A DNA stretch of 64,000 nucleotides from Methylobacterium sp. Leaf123 (GTDB lineage Bacteria > Pseudomonadota > Alphaproteobacteria > Rhizobiales > Beijerinckiaceae). The stretch spans positions 62,001-126,000 of the forward strand of contig NZ_LMNS01000037.1 of assembly GCF_001423405.1 (NCBI RefSeq). The letters run 5' to 3'. Under the pieces are notes generated by a model, which saw nothing but the letters and a program-made list of their open reading frames with translations, was not told the DNA's origin and made no database searches. Both the position numbers and the translations under genes were made by a program. Position 1 is the first letter of the stretch. Every line of letters begins with the position of its first letter. Positions 9,268-19,406 of the stretch are shown here, in pieces.

Positions 9268-11655
9268 TCAACCGGGTTGGAGGAAGCTGTCGAGGACCAT
9301 TTTCCGGCCGGCCTTGTCGAAGTCAACGGTGAGCTTGTTGCCGTCGATACCGGCCACGGTGCCGGGGCCGAACTTGGTGTGGAAGACCCGTTGGCCGTTC
9401 TCGAAGGTGGAGGGCGCGCCCGTCGATTTGGCGATCAGCTCGCCCTCGATCTCCCGTGGACCGCTCGAACGGCCATTCCGGCCCTGTCCCCCGCTCAGTC
9501 CCCCGCCGAACCCGCCCGAAGTGTTGGCCTGGGCCCGCTGCCAGCCCGGCGTGCCATAGGAGGAGCCGAACGGGGTCGGGTTGCGGTCGAAACGTGAGGC
9601 GCCGGCCGAGAAATGCGCGGGCGCCTCGACCACGTCCACGGCCTGCGGCGGCAACTCGTCGATGAAGCGCGAGGGGATGGTCGAGGACCACATCCCGTGG
9701 ATGCGCCGGTTGACCGCGAAGGACAGCTTGGCGCGCTTGCGGGCGCGGGTGAGCCCGACATGGGCGAGACGCCGCTCCTCCTCCAGGCCCGCCCGCCCGC
9801 TCTCGTCGATGGCACGCTGGTTCGGGAACAGGCCGTCCTCCCAGCCCGGCAGGAACACGGTGTCGAACTCGAGCCCCTTGGCCGCGTGCAGCGTCATCAG
9901 CGAGACGCGGTCAGCCCCTTCCGCCTCGGAAGCTTCCATCACAAGGGAGACGTGTTCGAGGAAGGCCGCCATGTCTGGGAATTCCTCCATCGAGCGGACG
10001 AATTCCTTGAGGTTTTCGAGCCGCCCGGCGGCGTCGGCCGAACGGTCCTTCTGCCACATCTCGGTGTAGCCGGACTCTTCCATGATGGTCTGGGCGACCT
10101 CCGGATGGGGCTTGGTCTCCACCAGCCGCACCCAGCGCGTAAAACTCTCGACGAGGCCGCGCAGCATCGAGCGGGCGCGCGGCTTCAGCTCGTCGGTCTC
10201 GATCAGCTTGCGCGCCGCCGCGAGCAGGGGAATCCGGTCGGCGCGGGCATAGGCGTGTAGCGTTTGCAGGGTCGCGTCGCCGAGGCCGCGCTTGGGCGTG
10301 TTGAAGATGCGCTCAAAAGCGAGGTCGTCGGCGCCGTTCATGGTGACGCGCAGATAGGCCAGCGCGTCGCGGATCTCGGCCCGCTCGTAGAAGCGCGGGC
10401 CGCCGATGACGCGATAGGGCAGGCCGACCTGCACGAAGCGGTCTTCGATCTCGCGCATCTGCGCCGAGATCCGCACCAGCACCGCGATCTCCGAGAGCGC
10501 GTGCCCCCTGCGCTGGAGCGACTCGATCGATTCGGCGACCTGACGCGCCTCCTCCTCGGAATCCCACGAGCCCGTGACCGTGACGGGCTCGCCCGCCTCG
10601 TCCTCGGTGCGCAGGGTCTTGCCGAGCCGCCCCTCGTTCTTGGCGATGAGCCCGGAGGCGGCGGCGAGGATATGGCCGGTCGAGCGGTAGTTGCGTTCCA
10701 GCCGCACCACGGTGGCGCCGGGAAAATCGTGCTCGAAGCGCAGGATGTTGTCGACCTCGGCGCCGCGCCAGCCATAGATCGACTGGTCGTCGTCGCCGAC
10801 GCAGGCGACGTTTTTCCGCGCCTGGGCCAGCAGCCTGAGCCAGAGATACTGGGCGACGTTGGTGTCCTGGTACTCGTCCACGAGGATGTAGCGGAAGCGG
10901 TCCTGGTAATTGGCCAGGATGTCCGGATTCTCGCGCCACAGCTTGAGGCAAAGCAGCAGAAGATCGCCGAAATCGACCGCGTTGAGCGTCGCGAGCCGGG
11001 CCTGATACGCCGCGTAGAGCTGGCCGCCCTTGCCGAAGGCGAAGGACTGCGCCTCGCCCGGCGGCACCTGTTCGGGGCTCAAGCCCCGGTTCTTCCAGCC
11101 GTCGATGGTGTGGGCCAGCGAGCGGGCCGGCCAGCGCTTCTCGTCGATGTTCTGGTCAGCGATGACCTGCTTCATCAGGCGGAGCTGGTCGTCGGTGCCG
11201 AGAATCGTGAAGTCGGATTTCAGGCCAACGAGTTCGGCGTGGCGGCGCAGGATCTTGGTGCCGATGGCGTGGAAGGTGCCGAGCCAGGGCATGCCTTCGC
11301 CCGCCGGCCCGATCAGGCCGCCAATGCGGTGCTTCATCTCGCGGGCGGCCTTGTTGGTGAAGGTCACCGAGAGGATGTCGTAGGGCCGCGCCTTGCCGGT
11401 GGCGATGAGGTGGGCGATGCGCGTCGTCAGAACCCGCGTCTTGCCGGTGCCGGCGCCCGCGAGCACGAGCACGGGGCCTTCCGTGGCCTCCACGGCGCGG
11501 CGCTGCTCCGGGTTGAGGCCGGAGAGGTAGGACGCACCCTCGGGCCGTAGAGACGCCATGGCGCGGGCGGCGATGGAGGTCGGGGCCGACGGCGCTTCGT
11601 CGTCGGACGGGCGCGGCCGGAACGCGCCGTGCGCGTCGTTGGGCTCTTGCATCAT
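9268..11655 (-). CDS. uvrD: UvrD/PcrA-type superfamily 1 DNA helicase
   Basis: This 795-aa 3'-5' helicase is the UvrD/PcrA enzyme of nucleotide-excision and mismatch repair and recombination control. Ordered SF1A motifs are visible: Walker A AGAGTGKT (66-73), VDEYQDTN (motif II), GDDDQSIYGWRGA (motif III), NYRST (motif IV), TLHAAKGLEFDTVFL (motif V) and LAHVGLTRAR (motif VI). The C-terminal segment, with HTKFGPGTVAGI, is the small Tudor-like domain of PcrA. An N-terminal disordered extension of about 45 residues precedes the Q-motif. Tandem ATGs at 11655 and 11652 leave the start ambiguous by one codon. Confidence 0.95.
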   Translation of the reverse strand: MMQEPNDAHGAFRPRPSDDEAPSAPTSIAARAMASLRPEGASYLSGLNPEQRRAVEATEGPVLVLAGAGTGKTRVLTTRIAHLIATGKARPYDILSVTFTNKAAREMKHRIGGLIGPAGEGMPWLGTFHAIGTKILRRHAELVGLKSDFTILGTDDQLRLMKQVIADQNIDEKRWPARSLAHTIDGWKNRGLSPEQVPPGEAQSFAFGKGGQLYAAYQARLATLNAVDFGDLLLLCLKLWRENPDILANYQDRFRYILVDEYQDTNVAQYLWLRLLAQARKNVACVGDDDQSIYGWRGAEVDNILRFEHDFPGATVVRLERNYRSTGHILAAASGLIAKNEGRLGKTLRTEDEAGEPVTVTGSWDSEEEARQVAESIESLQRRGHALSEIAVLVRISAQMREIEDRFVQVGLPYRVIGGPRFYERAEIRDALAYLRVTMNGADDLAFERIFNTPKRGLGDATLQTLHAYARADRIPLLAAARKLIETDELKPRARSMLRGLVESFTRWVRLVETKPHPEVAQTIMEESGYTEMWQKDRSADAAGRLENLKEFVRSMEEFPDMAAFLEHVSLVMEASEAEGADRVSLMTLHAAKGLEFDTVFLPGWEDGLFPNQRAIDESGRAGLEEERRLAHVGLTRARKRAKLSFAVNRRIHGMWSSTIPSRFIDELPPQAVDVVEAPAHFSAGASRFDRNPTPFGSSYGTPGWQRAQANTSGGFGGGLSGGQGRNGRSSGPREIEGELIAKSTGAPSTFENGQRVFHTKFGPGTVAGIDGNKLTVDFDKAGRKMVLDSFLQPG

Positions 11656-11770
11656 GCGCGCATCCCTGGACCAAAAGGCGAACGCCGTCGAGACCCGATC
11701 CGGAACCGGTGCACCCCCTCACGCGTCACTCGGGAAACCCGAAACCGCCACCCATGAAGGATACGAGGCC

Positions 11771-12022
11771 ATGCGCGCCCCGTCTGTCGCCCTCCTGACC
11801 CTCCTCACCGCGCTGAGTCCGGCGCTGACGCCCGCTTGGGCGCAGAGCCCCGGCAACCGCGGCGCCACGAGCCGGCAGAACCAATCGTTCGAGTACCGCA
11901 ACGAGAACCGCAACTTCGAACAGCGCCAGACTTTGGAGAACAGCGCCATCCGCAACCAGATCCAGCGGGCGCCGCTCAACGTTCCGCCGCCGGCCGGGCC
12001 CTCCCTCGGCGTGCGCCGCTGA
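11771..12022 (+). CDS. Small secreted protein, unknown function
   Basis: The protein is 83 aa from the ATG at 11771, preceded by AAGGA. A clear Sec signal peptide ends near ALTPAWA-QS (about residue 24). The mature part of about 60 residues is rich in Asn, Gln, Arg and Glu (SFEYRNENRNFEQRQTLEN) and ends in a proline-rich LNVPPPAGPSLGVRR tail. It is divergent from the helicase gene, with the two starts 115 bases apart. I do not recognise a family; a periplasmic or surface peptide is the most that can be said. Confidence 0.6.
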   Translation: MRAPSVALLTLLTALSPALTPAWAQSPGNRGATSRQNQSFEYRNENRNFEQRQTLENSAIRNQIQRAPLNVPPPAGPSLGVRR

Positions 12023-12182
12023 CACGCGGCGAAAGCTTGAGCGTGAGGTGCGGGCCGGCCGCGGCCTGTGCTATGGCCGCAGGAACGCGGGTTTCGCGCC
12101 GTTCAAAAGGCATCGGCCTGTCGAACGCGTGTGACACGCGAACGAAGTCCTGCGGTCCGCAGGCCAGGCGGAAGCGATAACG

Positions 12183-15100
12183 GTGCGTGATTCCCTGACC
12201 GCGCTCGCGGGCGCCGTCGTGCTGGTTCTCGTGGCGGCCCTTGCGGTGCCGCCGTTCATCGACTGGTCGGCTCATCGCGCGCTGATCGACCGCATGGTGA
12301 GCGACTCCCTCGGGGCCGGTGCCCGCAGCGAGGGCGCCATCGATCTGCGCCTGCTGCCCTCGCCGCATCTTCGCCTTGCCCGCCTTAGGCTCGGCGCCGA
12401 GGACGGGCCGGCCGTCGACGCGCACACCGTCGATGCGGAGATCGCCCTGGCCCCGCTGCTCAAGGGCGAGGTCCGCTTCATCCAGACCTCCGTCGAGCGC
12501 GCCGGTCTCACCCTGCCGGTCTCCGACGAGGCGCTGCTGCTGCCGCGCGAGCCGCAGACGCTGCGCCGCGACATCGTCATCGACGACCTGCGCATTCGGC
12601 GGCTCACGGTCGCCACCGCGCGGACGGGCGAGTTGCCGCAGGAGCAGTTGGCCGCCGAAAATCTGCGCCTCAGGGCACCCACGCTCGCCGGGCCCTGGCT
12701 GGCGGAGGGGACGGCGAAGGGAAGCCCGTTTCACCTCGCCACCAGCGTGGCCAGCAGCGACGGCAGCCTCTCGCTGAAGCTGACCGGCGGCGGCGACACC
12801 ATGCCCCGCCTGGAACTCGATGCCCGCATCATCCTCAAGCCCGAGGACGCATCGGGGGCGGATCGAGCGCGAAGCGGCCTCGTGCCGGAGGCGGAGGGGA
12901 CCGCCCGGCTCACCGTGGGGCCGCCGGTGCAGCCGGCGGGCGCCATCCTGCCGCTCACCCTGGCGGCCAAGTTCACGTCGCGCGGTCCCCTGGTTCAGGC
13001 CAAGACGGTCGATCTCGAACTCGACCCCGGCGGCAAGGCCGCCCGCCTGTCGGGCAGCGGCCGCCTCGACCTGCGCGAGGCCCGGCTCGGCCTGACCCTA
13101 CGGACCCGCCGCCTCGACCTCGACGGGCTGCTGCTGTCCGGCGGTGCCCGCGGGCTGCTGGCGCAGGGGCTGACATCGGGCGCCCTGACGCCGCCGCTCC
13201 TGCTCGACCTCGATATTGCCGCCGAGAGCGTCGCCCTCGGACTCGACGACTGGGCCGATGTCGGGTTTCGCGGCACCTTCGATCGCACCGGCGGGCTCGT
13301 ATTGCGCCGCTTCGAGGGCAGGGCGCCGGGGGCCGCAACCGTCGCGGCGACCGGCGAGGCCGAGCTGTCGGGCTCGCCGCGCTTCACCGGGCATATCGAC
13401 ATCGCCACGCGCAACTCCGAGGCGCTGGGGCGCTATCTCGGCCGGACCGGCGCCGAGGAAAGCGTCACGGCGATTCTCGACGGGCGCGCTTTCGAGATCG
13501 GCACGGACCTCTCGGCCGCCGGCACCGACCTTTCCTTACGCAATCTGCGCCTCGCCCTGGGCGAAGCCCGCGTCACCGGCAATGCCCGCTACCTGCGGGC
13601 CGATGCGAACGGGCGCGGGCGGCTCGATGCGCAGCTCTCCGCCACCGGCATCGACATCGCCGAATTGCCCCCACTCGGCGAGCTCATGTCGGGCCTTCAC
13701 CGGCACGACCTCGGCCTAACGCTGAAGGCGCGCGATGTGCGCTACGGACCGGCCGGCGCGCATTCCGGCAACGGCACCATCGCCGTCAGCCTGCAATCGG
13801 ACGGCGCCAGCCTCGTCGTCGATACCCTCGACATCGCCGACCTCGCGGGTGCGAGCGCCCAGCTCGCCGGGCGGATCGCCCCGGACGGTTCGGGCCGGAT
13901 CGAGGGCCGCGTGACGGCCGGCAAGGCGGCGCCGCTGCTGGCCCTGCTCGAACGCGGCTTCCTGCCCGAGGCCCGCCTCGTGCCGCAGAGTGTCCGCCAG
14001 AGCGGGTTGGCGCTCGATCTGACCCTGGAACGGGAATCGGGCGAGGCGGATGCCTTGCGCGCATCCGCGAAAGGCAAGGCGGGCGAGGGCGATCTCGACC
14101 TCGCGCTGCTGACCCGCTCCGGCCGGATCGACCGCCTCGACGCCACGCTGACGACGCCGAAGACCGGCCGCTGGTTCGGCCGCGACGACATCGCCGCCCT
14201 GCGCCAGCCCGGCCGCCTGCGACTCACCGGTGCCCGGCCCGCCGCCGAAGCCGGCCAGGGGGGCACGCCGCCGCTCGCGCTGGGCATTGAGGGCGATCTC
14301 GCCGGCCTCACGGTCTCGACGCCGCGCCCGATCCTGCTCGACACCCTTGATCGCCCGCCGACCGCTGGCACGCTGCAACTGGCAGCGCCCGACCTTGCCC
14401 CCTTCCTGATCCTCGCTGGCAGTGCCGGCCCGGCGGCCGGGCCGCTGCCCGCCTCGCTCACCCTGGCCCTGTCGCGCCGGCACGCCGCGCTGCACGCCGA
14501 CGTCACGGGGCAGGTGGCGGGAACCGACCTCACCGCCGCCCTCGACCGCGCGCCGGACGGTGCGCTCACCGGCAGCGCGACGCTCGCCCGCCTGTCCCTG
14601 CCGGCCTTGGTTGCGGCGACGGTGCTGCCCACCGACGCCAATGGACGCTTCGCCCCGGTGCCGGCTCAGCCGCAACTCAACCTCGGCCTCATGATCAGCC
14701 AGCTCGATCTCGGCCGGGGTCTTGTCGCCGACAATGCGAGCCTGATGCTGGTGCGCGAGGGCGATGCGCTGAGCTTGCGCGACCTCTCGGCCGGGCTCGC
14801 CGGGGGGCGGCTCGGCGGCAGCCTCACCTTGGCCCGGCCGGTAGGTGCCGCCGCATTGTCGGGCGAGGGCAGCGTCGAGGGCGCCGATCTCACCGGCCTG
14901 ATCGGGGCGGGACCGCTCACGGGCCGACTTTCGGCGACCCTGCGCTTCGGCGCGACCGGCGTGAGCCTCGCCGCCCTGGCGAACGACCTCTCCGGCAATG
15001 GCGAGATCCGGCTCGCCGACCTCGCGCTGCCGGGCGCCGATGCGGGCGCTCTGGACCGGGCGCTCGGCAAGGCTTTGGCCGAGGACGATCCCTTGCGCGA

Positions 15101-15707
15101 GGGGCGGCTCCAGGCGCTCGTGTCGGACGAGCTGTCCGCCGGACCGCTCCGGGCCAGGGCGCCGGTTTCGGCCGCCTTCACCCTCTCCGCCGGCACCCTG
15201 CGCACGGGACCGTTCGGCCTCGATCTCGGCCCGGCACGCTGGAACGGGACGCTCCAGGTCGATCTGCGCAGCCGTACGCTCGACGCCCGCGGGGCCCTGA
15301 CGGCGGCGGCCGGACCGAAGGGTTGGTCCGGCGCGGCGCCCTCGATCCAGCTCGGGCTGAGTGGTCCGCTGGCCACGCCTGAGCGGCGGCTCGATGCGGC
15401 GCCGCTGACCACGGGTCTTGCCGCCCTCGTGCTCCAGCGCGAACTCGAGAAGATCGAGCTGTTCGATGCCGACCAAAGCGAGCGCCAGCGCCGCCGCGCC
15501 CGCATCGAGATGGATCGCGCCCGCCTCGCGGCCGAGGAGGCGGCCCGACAGGCGCGGATCAAGGCGCAGCAGGCCGACGACGCGGCGCGCCAAGCCCGCC
15601 AACGCGAGGCGGAAGAGGCTGCTCGCCGCGCCCGGATCGAAGCCGAGCCGGCGCCCGGCCCGGAGGCACAGCCCCTCAACATCAACCCGCCTGGCGTTCG
15701 TCCCTGA
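12183..15707 (+). CDS. AsmA family membrane-anchored protein
   Basis: This 1174-aa protein starts with GTG and a short cytoplasmic end. An N-terminal membrane anchor (about residues 8-25) leads into the AsmA start, PPFIDWSAHRALIDRMVSDSLG, then a very long beta-rich periplasmic part dominated by alternating Asp/Leu/Gly strands. AsmA-like proteins are predicted to form a beta-groove that carries phospholipid between inner and outer membrane, which is family knowledge. The last 110 residues switch to a highly charged Ala/Arg/Gln/Glu helix (about 1090-1150), probably a coiled coil, which is unusual for the family. It stands alone, with about 160-270 bases of gap on each side. Confidence 0.85.
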   Translation: MRDSLTALAGAVVLVLVAALAVPPFIDWSAHRALIDRMVSDSLGAGARSEGAIDLRLLPSPHLRLARLRLGAEDGPAVDAHTVDAEIALAPLLKGEVRFIQTSVERAGLTLPVSDEALLLPREPQTLRRDIVIDDLRIRRLTVATARTGELPQEQLAAENLRLRAPTLAGPWLAEGTAKGSPFHLATSVASSDGSLSLKLTGGGDTMPRLELDARIILKPEDASGADRARSGLVPEAEGTARLTVGPPVQPAGAILPLTLAAKFTSRGPLVQAKTVDLELDPGGKAARLSGSGRLDLREARLGLTLRTRRLDLDGLLLSGGARGLLAQGLTSGALTPPLLLDLDIAAESVALGLDDWADVGFRGTFDRTGGLVLRRFEGRAPGAATVAATGEAELSGSPRFTGHIDIATRNSEALGRYLGRTGAEESVTAILDGRAFEIGTDLSAAGTDLSLRNLRLALGEARVTGNARYLRADANGRGRLDAQLSATGIDIAELPPLGELMSGLHRHDLGLTLKARDVRYGPAGAHSGNGTIAVSLQSDGASLVVDTLDIADLAGASAQLAGRIAPDGSGRIEGRVTAGKAAPLLALLERGFLPEARLVPQSVRQSGLALDLTLERESGEADALRASAKGKAGEGDLDLALLTRSGRIDRLDATLTTPKTGRWFGRDDIAALRQPGRLRLTGARPAAEAGQGGTPPLALGIEGDLAGLTVSTPRPILLDTLDRPPTAGTLQLAAPDLAPFLILAGSAGPAAGPLPASLTLALSRRHAALHADVTGQVAGTDLTAALDRAPDGALTGSATLARLSLPALVAATVLPTDANGRFAPVPAQPQLNLGLMISQLDLGRGLVADNASLMLVREGDALSLRDLSAGLAGGRLGGSLTLARPVGAAALSGEGSVEGADLTGLIGAGPLTGRLSATLRFGATGVSLAALANDLSGNGEIRLADLALPGADAGALDRALGKALAEDDPLREGRLQALVSDELSAGPLRARAPVSAAFTLSAGTLRTGPFGLDLGPARWNGTLQVDLRSRTLDARGALTAAAGPKGWSGAAPSIQLGLSGPLATPERRLDAAPLTTGLAALVLQRELEKIELFDADQSERQRRRARIEMDRARLAAEEAARQARIKAQQADDAARQARQREAEEAARRARIEAEPAPGPEAQPLNINPPGVRP

Positions 15708-15976
15708 AGGGACGCGCGGCTCGGAGAACCGTCCGCATCGCGGACGAAAGACCGCATCTCTGAGCGGCCGGGAGATCAAGCCTCCCGCAGGGCTTGGCTT
15801 CGGGATTGTCCGGCACGAGCGTGGCATGAGCCAAAGCGCTCCCTGCGTCGTCGGAGAGCCGTCGGACCGCTCGTGCCCCCGTTCGAGGGCAGAAATCGCC
15901 CGTCTCGAAAGGGCAGAATCGGCGTGTCGGACGACAGAGACGGTGTTACGCTCCCCTCACGACCGCTACGGCTTCC

Positions 15977-18900
15977 ATGGCAGGCTCACGCTTTCAGTCT
16001 CCCTATGCCCCGGACGACGCCGCTTTGGCGGAGGCGTTGCTGCGGGAGGCGCCCCTGCCGGCGGCCACGGAGGCGGCGGTCGATCGGCTCGCCGCCGACC
16101 TGATCGGCGCGATCCGCGCAGATGCCGGCCACGGCGCCGTCGAGGCCTTGCTGCGGGAATATGCGCTGACGACCCGCGAGGGGCTCGCCCTCATGAGTCT
16201 CGCCGAGGCGCTGCTGCGGGTGCCCGATGCGGCCACCGCCGACCGACTGATCGCCGATAAGCTGCGCGAGGGCGATTTCGCCCATCACGCCGTGCGTTCC
16301 GAGAGCGGCCTTGCCCATGCCGCGTCCTGGGCGCTCGGCCTCGGTGCCCGCCTGGTCGGCCCGCAGGACACGCCCGAGGCAACACTGGGCAGCATGGTCC
16401 GCCGCCTCGGCCGCCCGGCCTTGCGCGCGGCGGCCCACCGGGCGATGCGGGTGATGGGCGGGCAATTCGTGCTGGCCGAGGAGATCGACGCGGCGCTCAA
16501 GCGGGCCGGCTCGGGCACGGCGCGCCGGTCCCGCTTCTCCTTCGACATGCTCGGCGAGGGCGCCCGCACGGCCGAGGATGCCGAGAGCTACCGCCAAGCC
16601 TATGCCCGCGCCATTGCGCGGATCGGGCGGGAGGCCGGCAACGCACCGCTTCCGGCCCGGCCGGGCATCTCGGTGAAGCTCTCGGCGCTGCATCCGCGCT
16701 ACGCCCCGACGCAAAGCGGGCGTGTCATGGCCGAGCTGGTGCCGGTGGTGCGCGACCTCGCCCGCGACGCCCGGGCCCACGACCTCAACTTCACCCTCGA
16801 CGCCGAGGAAGCCGAGCGGCTCGAACTCTCCCTCGACGTGTTCGCCGCTGTGCTGGCCGATCCGGCGCTGGCCGGCTGGGACGGGTTCGGGCTGGCGATC
16901 CAGGCCTATTCCAAGCGCTGCCTTCCAGTGATCGACCACGTCGCGGACCTCGCCGAGCGGCACGACCGGCGGCTGATGGTGCGCCTCGTCAAGGGCGCCT
17001 ACTGGGACACGGAGGTGAAGCTCGCCCAGACGCAAGGGGTGGTCGACTATCCCGTCTTCACCCGCAAGGCGATGACGGACCTGAACTATCTGGCCGCCGC
17101 CCGGCGGCTGCTGGCCCTCCGCCCGCGCCTCTACCCGCAATTTGCCACGCATAACGCGCTGACCGTGGCGAGCGTGCTCGGTCTGGCCGGTCTGCTCGAT
17201 CACCCGGCGGACGAGGAGGCCGGCTTCGAGTTCCAGCGCCTGCACGGCATGGGCGAGGCGCTCTACCAGCGGCTCGCCGAGCGGGCGCCGGGCATCGGCC
17301 AGCGAGTCTACGCGCCCGTCGGCGGCCACCGCGAGCTGCTCGCCTATCTCGTCCGGCGGCTGCTGGAGAACGGCGCGAATTCCTCCTTCGTTTCCCGTGC
17401 CGGTGATCCCGCGGTGCCGGTGGCCGAGCTTCTCGCCCGGCCTCAGACGCTGGTGGAGACGCCTTCGCAGGCCCGGCATCCCAAGATCCTGCTGCCCCGC
17501 GACCTGTTTGGGCGTGAGCGCCGCAATTCGCCGGGTCTTGCCCTCGGCGATGGCGCGGCGCTGCGGCGATGGAGTGAGGCCGTCGCGAGGGCCGCTGGCC
17601 CCGCCGAGGCCGCGCCGATCATCGATGGGGCGGTCCAAACCGGTCGTGCCCGAACGGTGGCGAGCCCCATCGACGGCGCGACCCTCGGCAGCGTCATCGA
17701 GGCGGACCCCGCCACCGCCGCGCTCGCCATGGAGGCCGCCGGCCGAGGCTTCCCCACCTGGGCCGCGACGCCCGCCCGCGAGCGTGCCGCCTGCCTCGAG
17801 GGAGCCGCCGAAGCCTTCGTGCGGGAGCAGGGCCGGCTTCTTCACCTGCTGCAAGTCGAGGCCGGCAAGACCCTCGACGATGCCGTGGCCGAGTGGCGCG
17901 AGGCGATCGACTTCCTGCGCTACTACGCGGCGCAGGGCCGGGATCTGTTCTCAGAATCGCAAAGCCTGCCCGGCCCGGCGGGTGAGGCCAACAGCCTACG
18001 CCTCGTCGGCCGGGGCGTGTTCGTCGCCGTCTCGCCCTGGAATTTCCCGCTGGCCATCTTCACGGGGCAGGTCGCCGCTGCGCTGATGGCGGGCAACGCG
18101 GTCGTCGCCAAGCCCGCGCCGCAGACGCCGCTGATGGCGGACCTCGCCGTGCGCCTGCTCCATGCGGCCGGCATTCCGGGCAGTGCCCTGCACCTCGTCC
18201 CCGGCGGACCGGAGACCGGCGCCGCGCTGATCGACCATCCGGCCCTGTCCGGCGTCGTCTTCACCGGCTCCACGGCGACCGCGCAACGGATCAACCGAAC
18301 GCTCGCCGCCCGCGAGGGCGCGATCCTGCCGCTGATCGCCGAGACCGGCGGCATCAACGCGATGATCGTCGATGCGACGGCGCTTCCCGAGCAGGTCGCC
18401 GACGACGTGGTGGTCTCGGCCTTCCGCTCCGCCGGCCAGCGCTGTTCGGCCCTGCGCCTGCTTCTCGTGCAGGAGGACGTGGCTGATCGGATGATCGCGG
18501 TGGTGGTCGGCGCGGCGCGGGAACTGACGGTCGGTGACCCGCGCGATCTCGCCACCGATCTCGGTCCGGTGATCGATGCGGGCGCCAAGCAACGGCTCGA
18601 AACACATATCGCGGCCATGACGGCCTCGGCGCGGCTGCACTTTGCCGGCACGGAGCCGGGCGGTCTCCACGTGGCGCCCCACATCTTTGAGATCGGCAGC
18701 GTCGCCGATCTGCGGGAGGAGGTGTTCGGGCCCATCCTCCACGTCGTCCGCTACCCGGCGCACGGCCTCGGGGCGGTCGTGGAGGCCATCCGGGCCGGCT
18801 GCTACGGGCTCACCCTCGGCATCCATTCGCGCATCGAGGAGACCGCCGAGCGGATCGCCGAAGCCCTGCCGCACGGCAACGTCTACGTGAACCGCAACAT

Positions 18901-19069
18901 GATCGGCGCGGTCGTCGGCAGCCAGCCCTTCGGCGGCACCGGCCTGTCGGGCACCGGCCCGAAGGCCGGCGGTCCCCATTATCTCGCCCGCTTCGCCACG
19001 GAGCGGACGCTGACGGTCAACACCGCGGCGGCGGGCGGCAGCGTAGGCCTGATCACCCTGGAGGGCTGA
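15977..19069 (+). CDS. putA: Bifunctional proline dehydrogenase/P5C dehydrogenase PutA
   Basis: PutA oxidises proline to glutamate in two steps, FAD-dependent and then NAD-dependent, at the inner membrane. The 1030-aa length fits a minimal PutA without the N-terminal ribbon-helix-helix repressor, so it should not regulate itself. The proline dehydrogenase barrel covers about residues 60-480 (RLVKGAYWDTEVK, FEFQRLHGMGE, YAPVGGHRELLAYLVRRLLENGANSSF). The aldehyde dehydrogenase half follows, with FTGSTATA, catalytic Glu in AETGGINAMI and catalytic Cys in SAGQRCSALR. No adjacent Lrp-type activator is seen. Confidence 0.96.
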   Translation: MAGSRFQSPYAPDDAALAEALLREAPLPAATEAAVDRLAADLIGAIRADAGHGAVEALLREYALTTREGLALMSLAEALLRVPDAATADRLIADKLREGDFAHHAVRSESGLAHAASWALGLGARLVGPQDTPEATLGSMVRRLGRPALRAAAHRAMRVMGGQFVLAEEIDAALKRAGSGTARRSRFSFDMLGEGARTAEDAESYRQAYARAIARIGREAGNAPLPARPGISVKLSALHPRYAPTQSGRVMAELVPVVRDLARDARAHDLNFTLDAEEAERLELSLDVFAAVLADPALAGWDGFGLAIQAYSKRCLPVIDHVADLAERHDRRLMVRLVKGAYWDTEVKLAQTQGVVDYPVFTRKAMTDLNYLAAARRLLALRPRLYPQFATHNALTVASVLGLAGLLDHPADEEAGFEFQRLHGMGEALYQRLAERAPGIGQRVYAPVGGHRELLAYLVRRLLENGANSSFVSRAGDPAVPVAELLARPQTLVETPSQARHPKILLPRDLFGRERRNSPGLALGDGAALRRWSEAVARAAGPAEAAPIIDGAVQTGRARTVASPIDGATLGSVIEADPATAALAMEAAGRGFPTWAATPARERAACLEGAAEAFVREQGRLLHLLQVEAGKTLDDAVAEWREAIDFLRYYAAQGRDLFSESQSLPGPAGEANSLRLVGRGVFVAVSPWNFPLAIFTGQVAAALMAGNAVVAKPAPQTPLMADLAVRLLHAAGIPGSALHLVPGGPETGAALIDHPALSGVVFTGSTATAQRINRTLAAREGAILPLIAETGGINAMIVDATALPEQVADDVVVSAFRSAGQRCSALRLLLVQEDVADRMIAVVVGAARELTVGDPRDLATDLGPVIDAGAKQRLETHIAAMTASARLHFAGTEPGGLHVAPHIFEIGSVADLREEVFGPILHVVRYPAHGLGAVVEAIRAGCYGLTLGIHSRIEETAERIAEALPHGNVYVNRNMIGAVVGSQPFGGTGLSGTGPKAGGPHYLARFATERTLTVNTAAAGGSVGLITLEG

Positions 19070-19076
19070 AGGCGCT

Positions 19077-19319
19077 TCAGTCCTCCACGACCCGGGCCAC
19101 CGGCCGGTCGCTGCCCTGCGCGGTCTCGTCGTGCCACTGGCCGCGCCCGTCCTGGTAGCGGATGCCCTCGGTCGAGCCCGGCACCTGCTGCTCGGCGGCG
19201 GCGGCCTGCGCCGCCTGCAACGCCTCCGCCCGGCTCGGGAAGGTCTCGGAGAACACGTCCCCGACCTTGTAGGCGAAGCCGCCGTCGTGCTCGACGATGT
19301 GATAGGTCACCTCGGTCAT
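19077..19319 (-). CDS. DUF2188 domain protein
   Basis: An 80-aa protein with the DUF2188 layout: an N-terminal YHIVEHDGGFAYKVGD strand pair, then a helix SRAEALQAAQAAAAEQ, then GIRYQDGRGQWHDE. Such small proteins are common in Rhizobiales and have no known function. It converges on putA with only seven bases between the stops, and it has its own start region upstream of the next small gene. Confidence 0.8.
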   Translation of the reverse strand: MTEVTYHIVEHDGGFAYKVGDVFSETFPSRAEALQAAQAAAAEQQVPGSTEGIRYQDGRGQWHDETAQGSDRPVARVVED

Positions 19320-19406
19320 CGCAAAATCCCGTTCGTTTCCAGCATGCTTCGTTCAACGTGCTGGACCCCGAACCGGTCGGGATGCCGGAGGTTCCGTTCG
19401 ACCGCC

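Noticed and set aside
13716-15827. 703-residue minus-strand frame opposite the AsmA-like gene
   Set aside because: Shadow of the real AsmA-like frame; no domain signature and no ribosome site.
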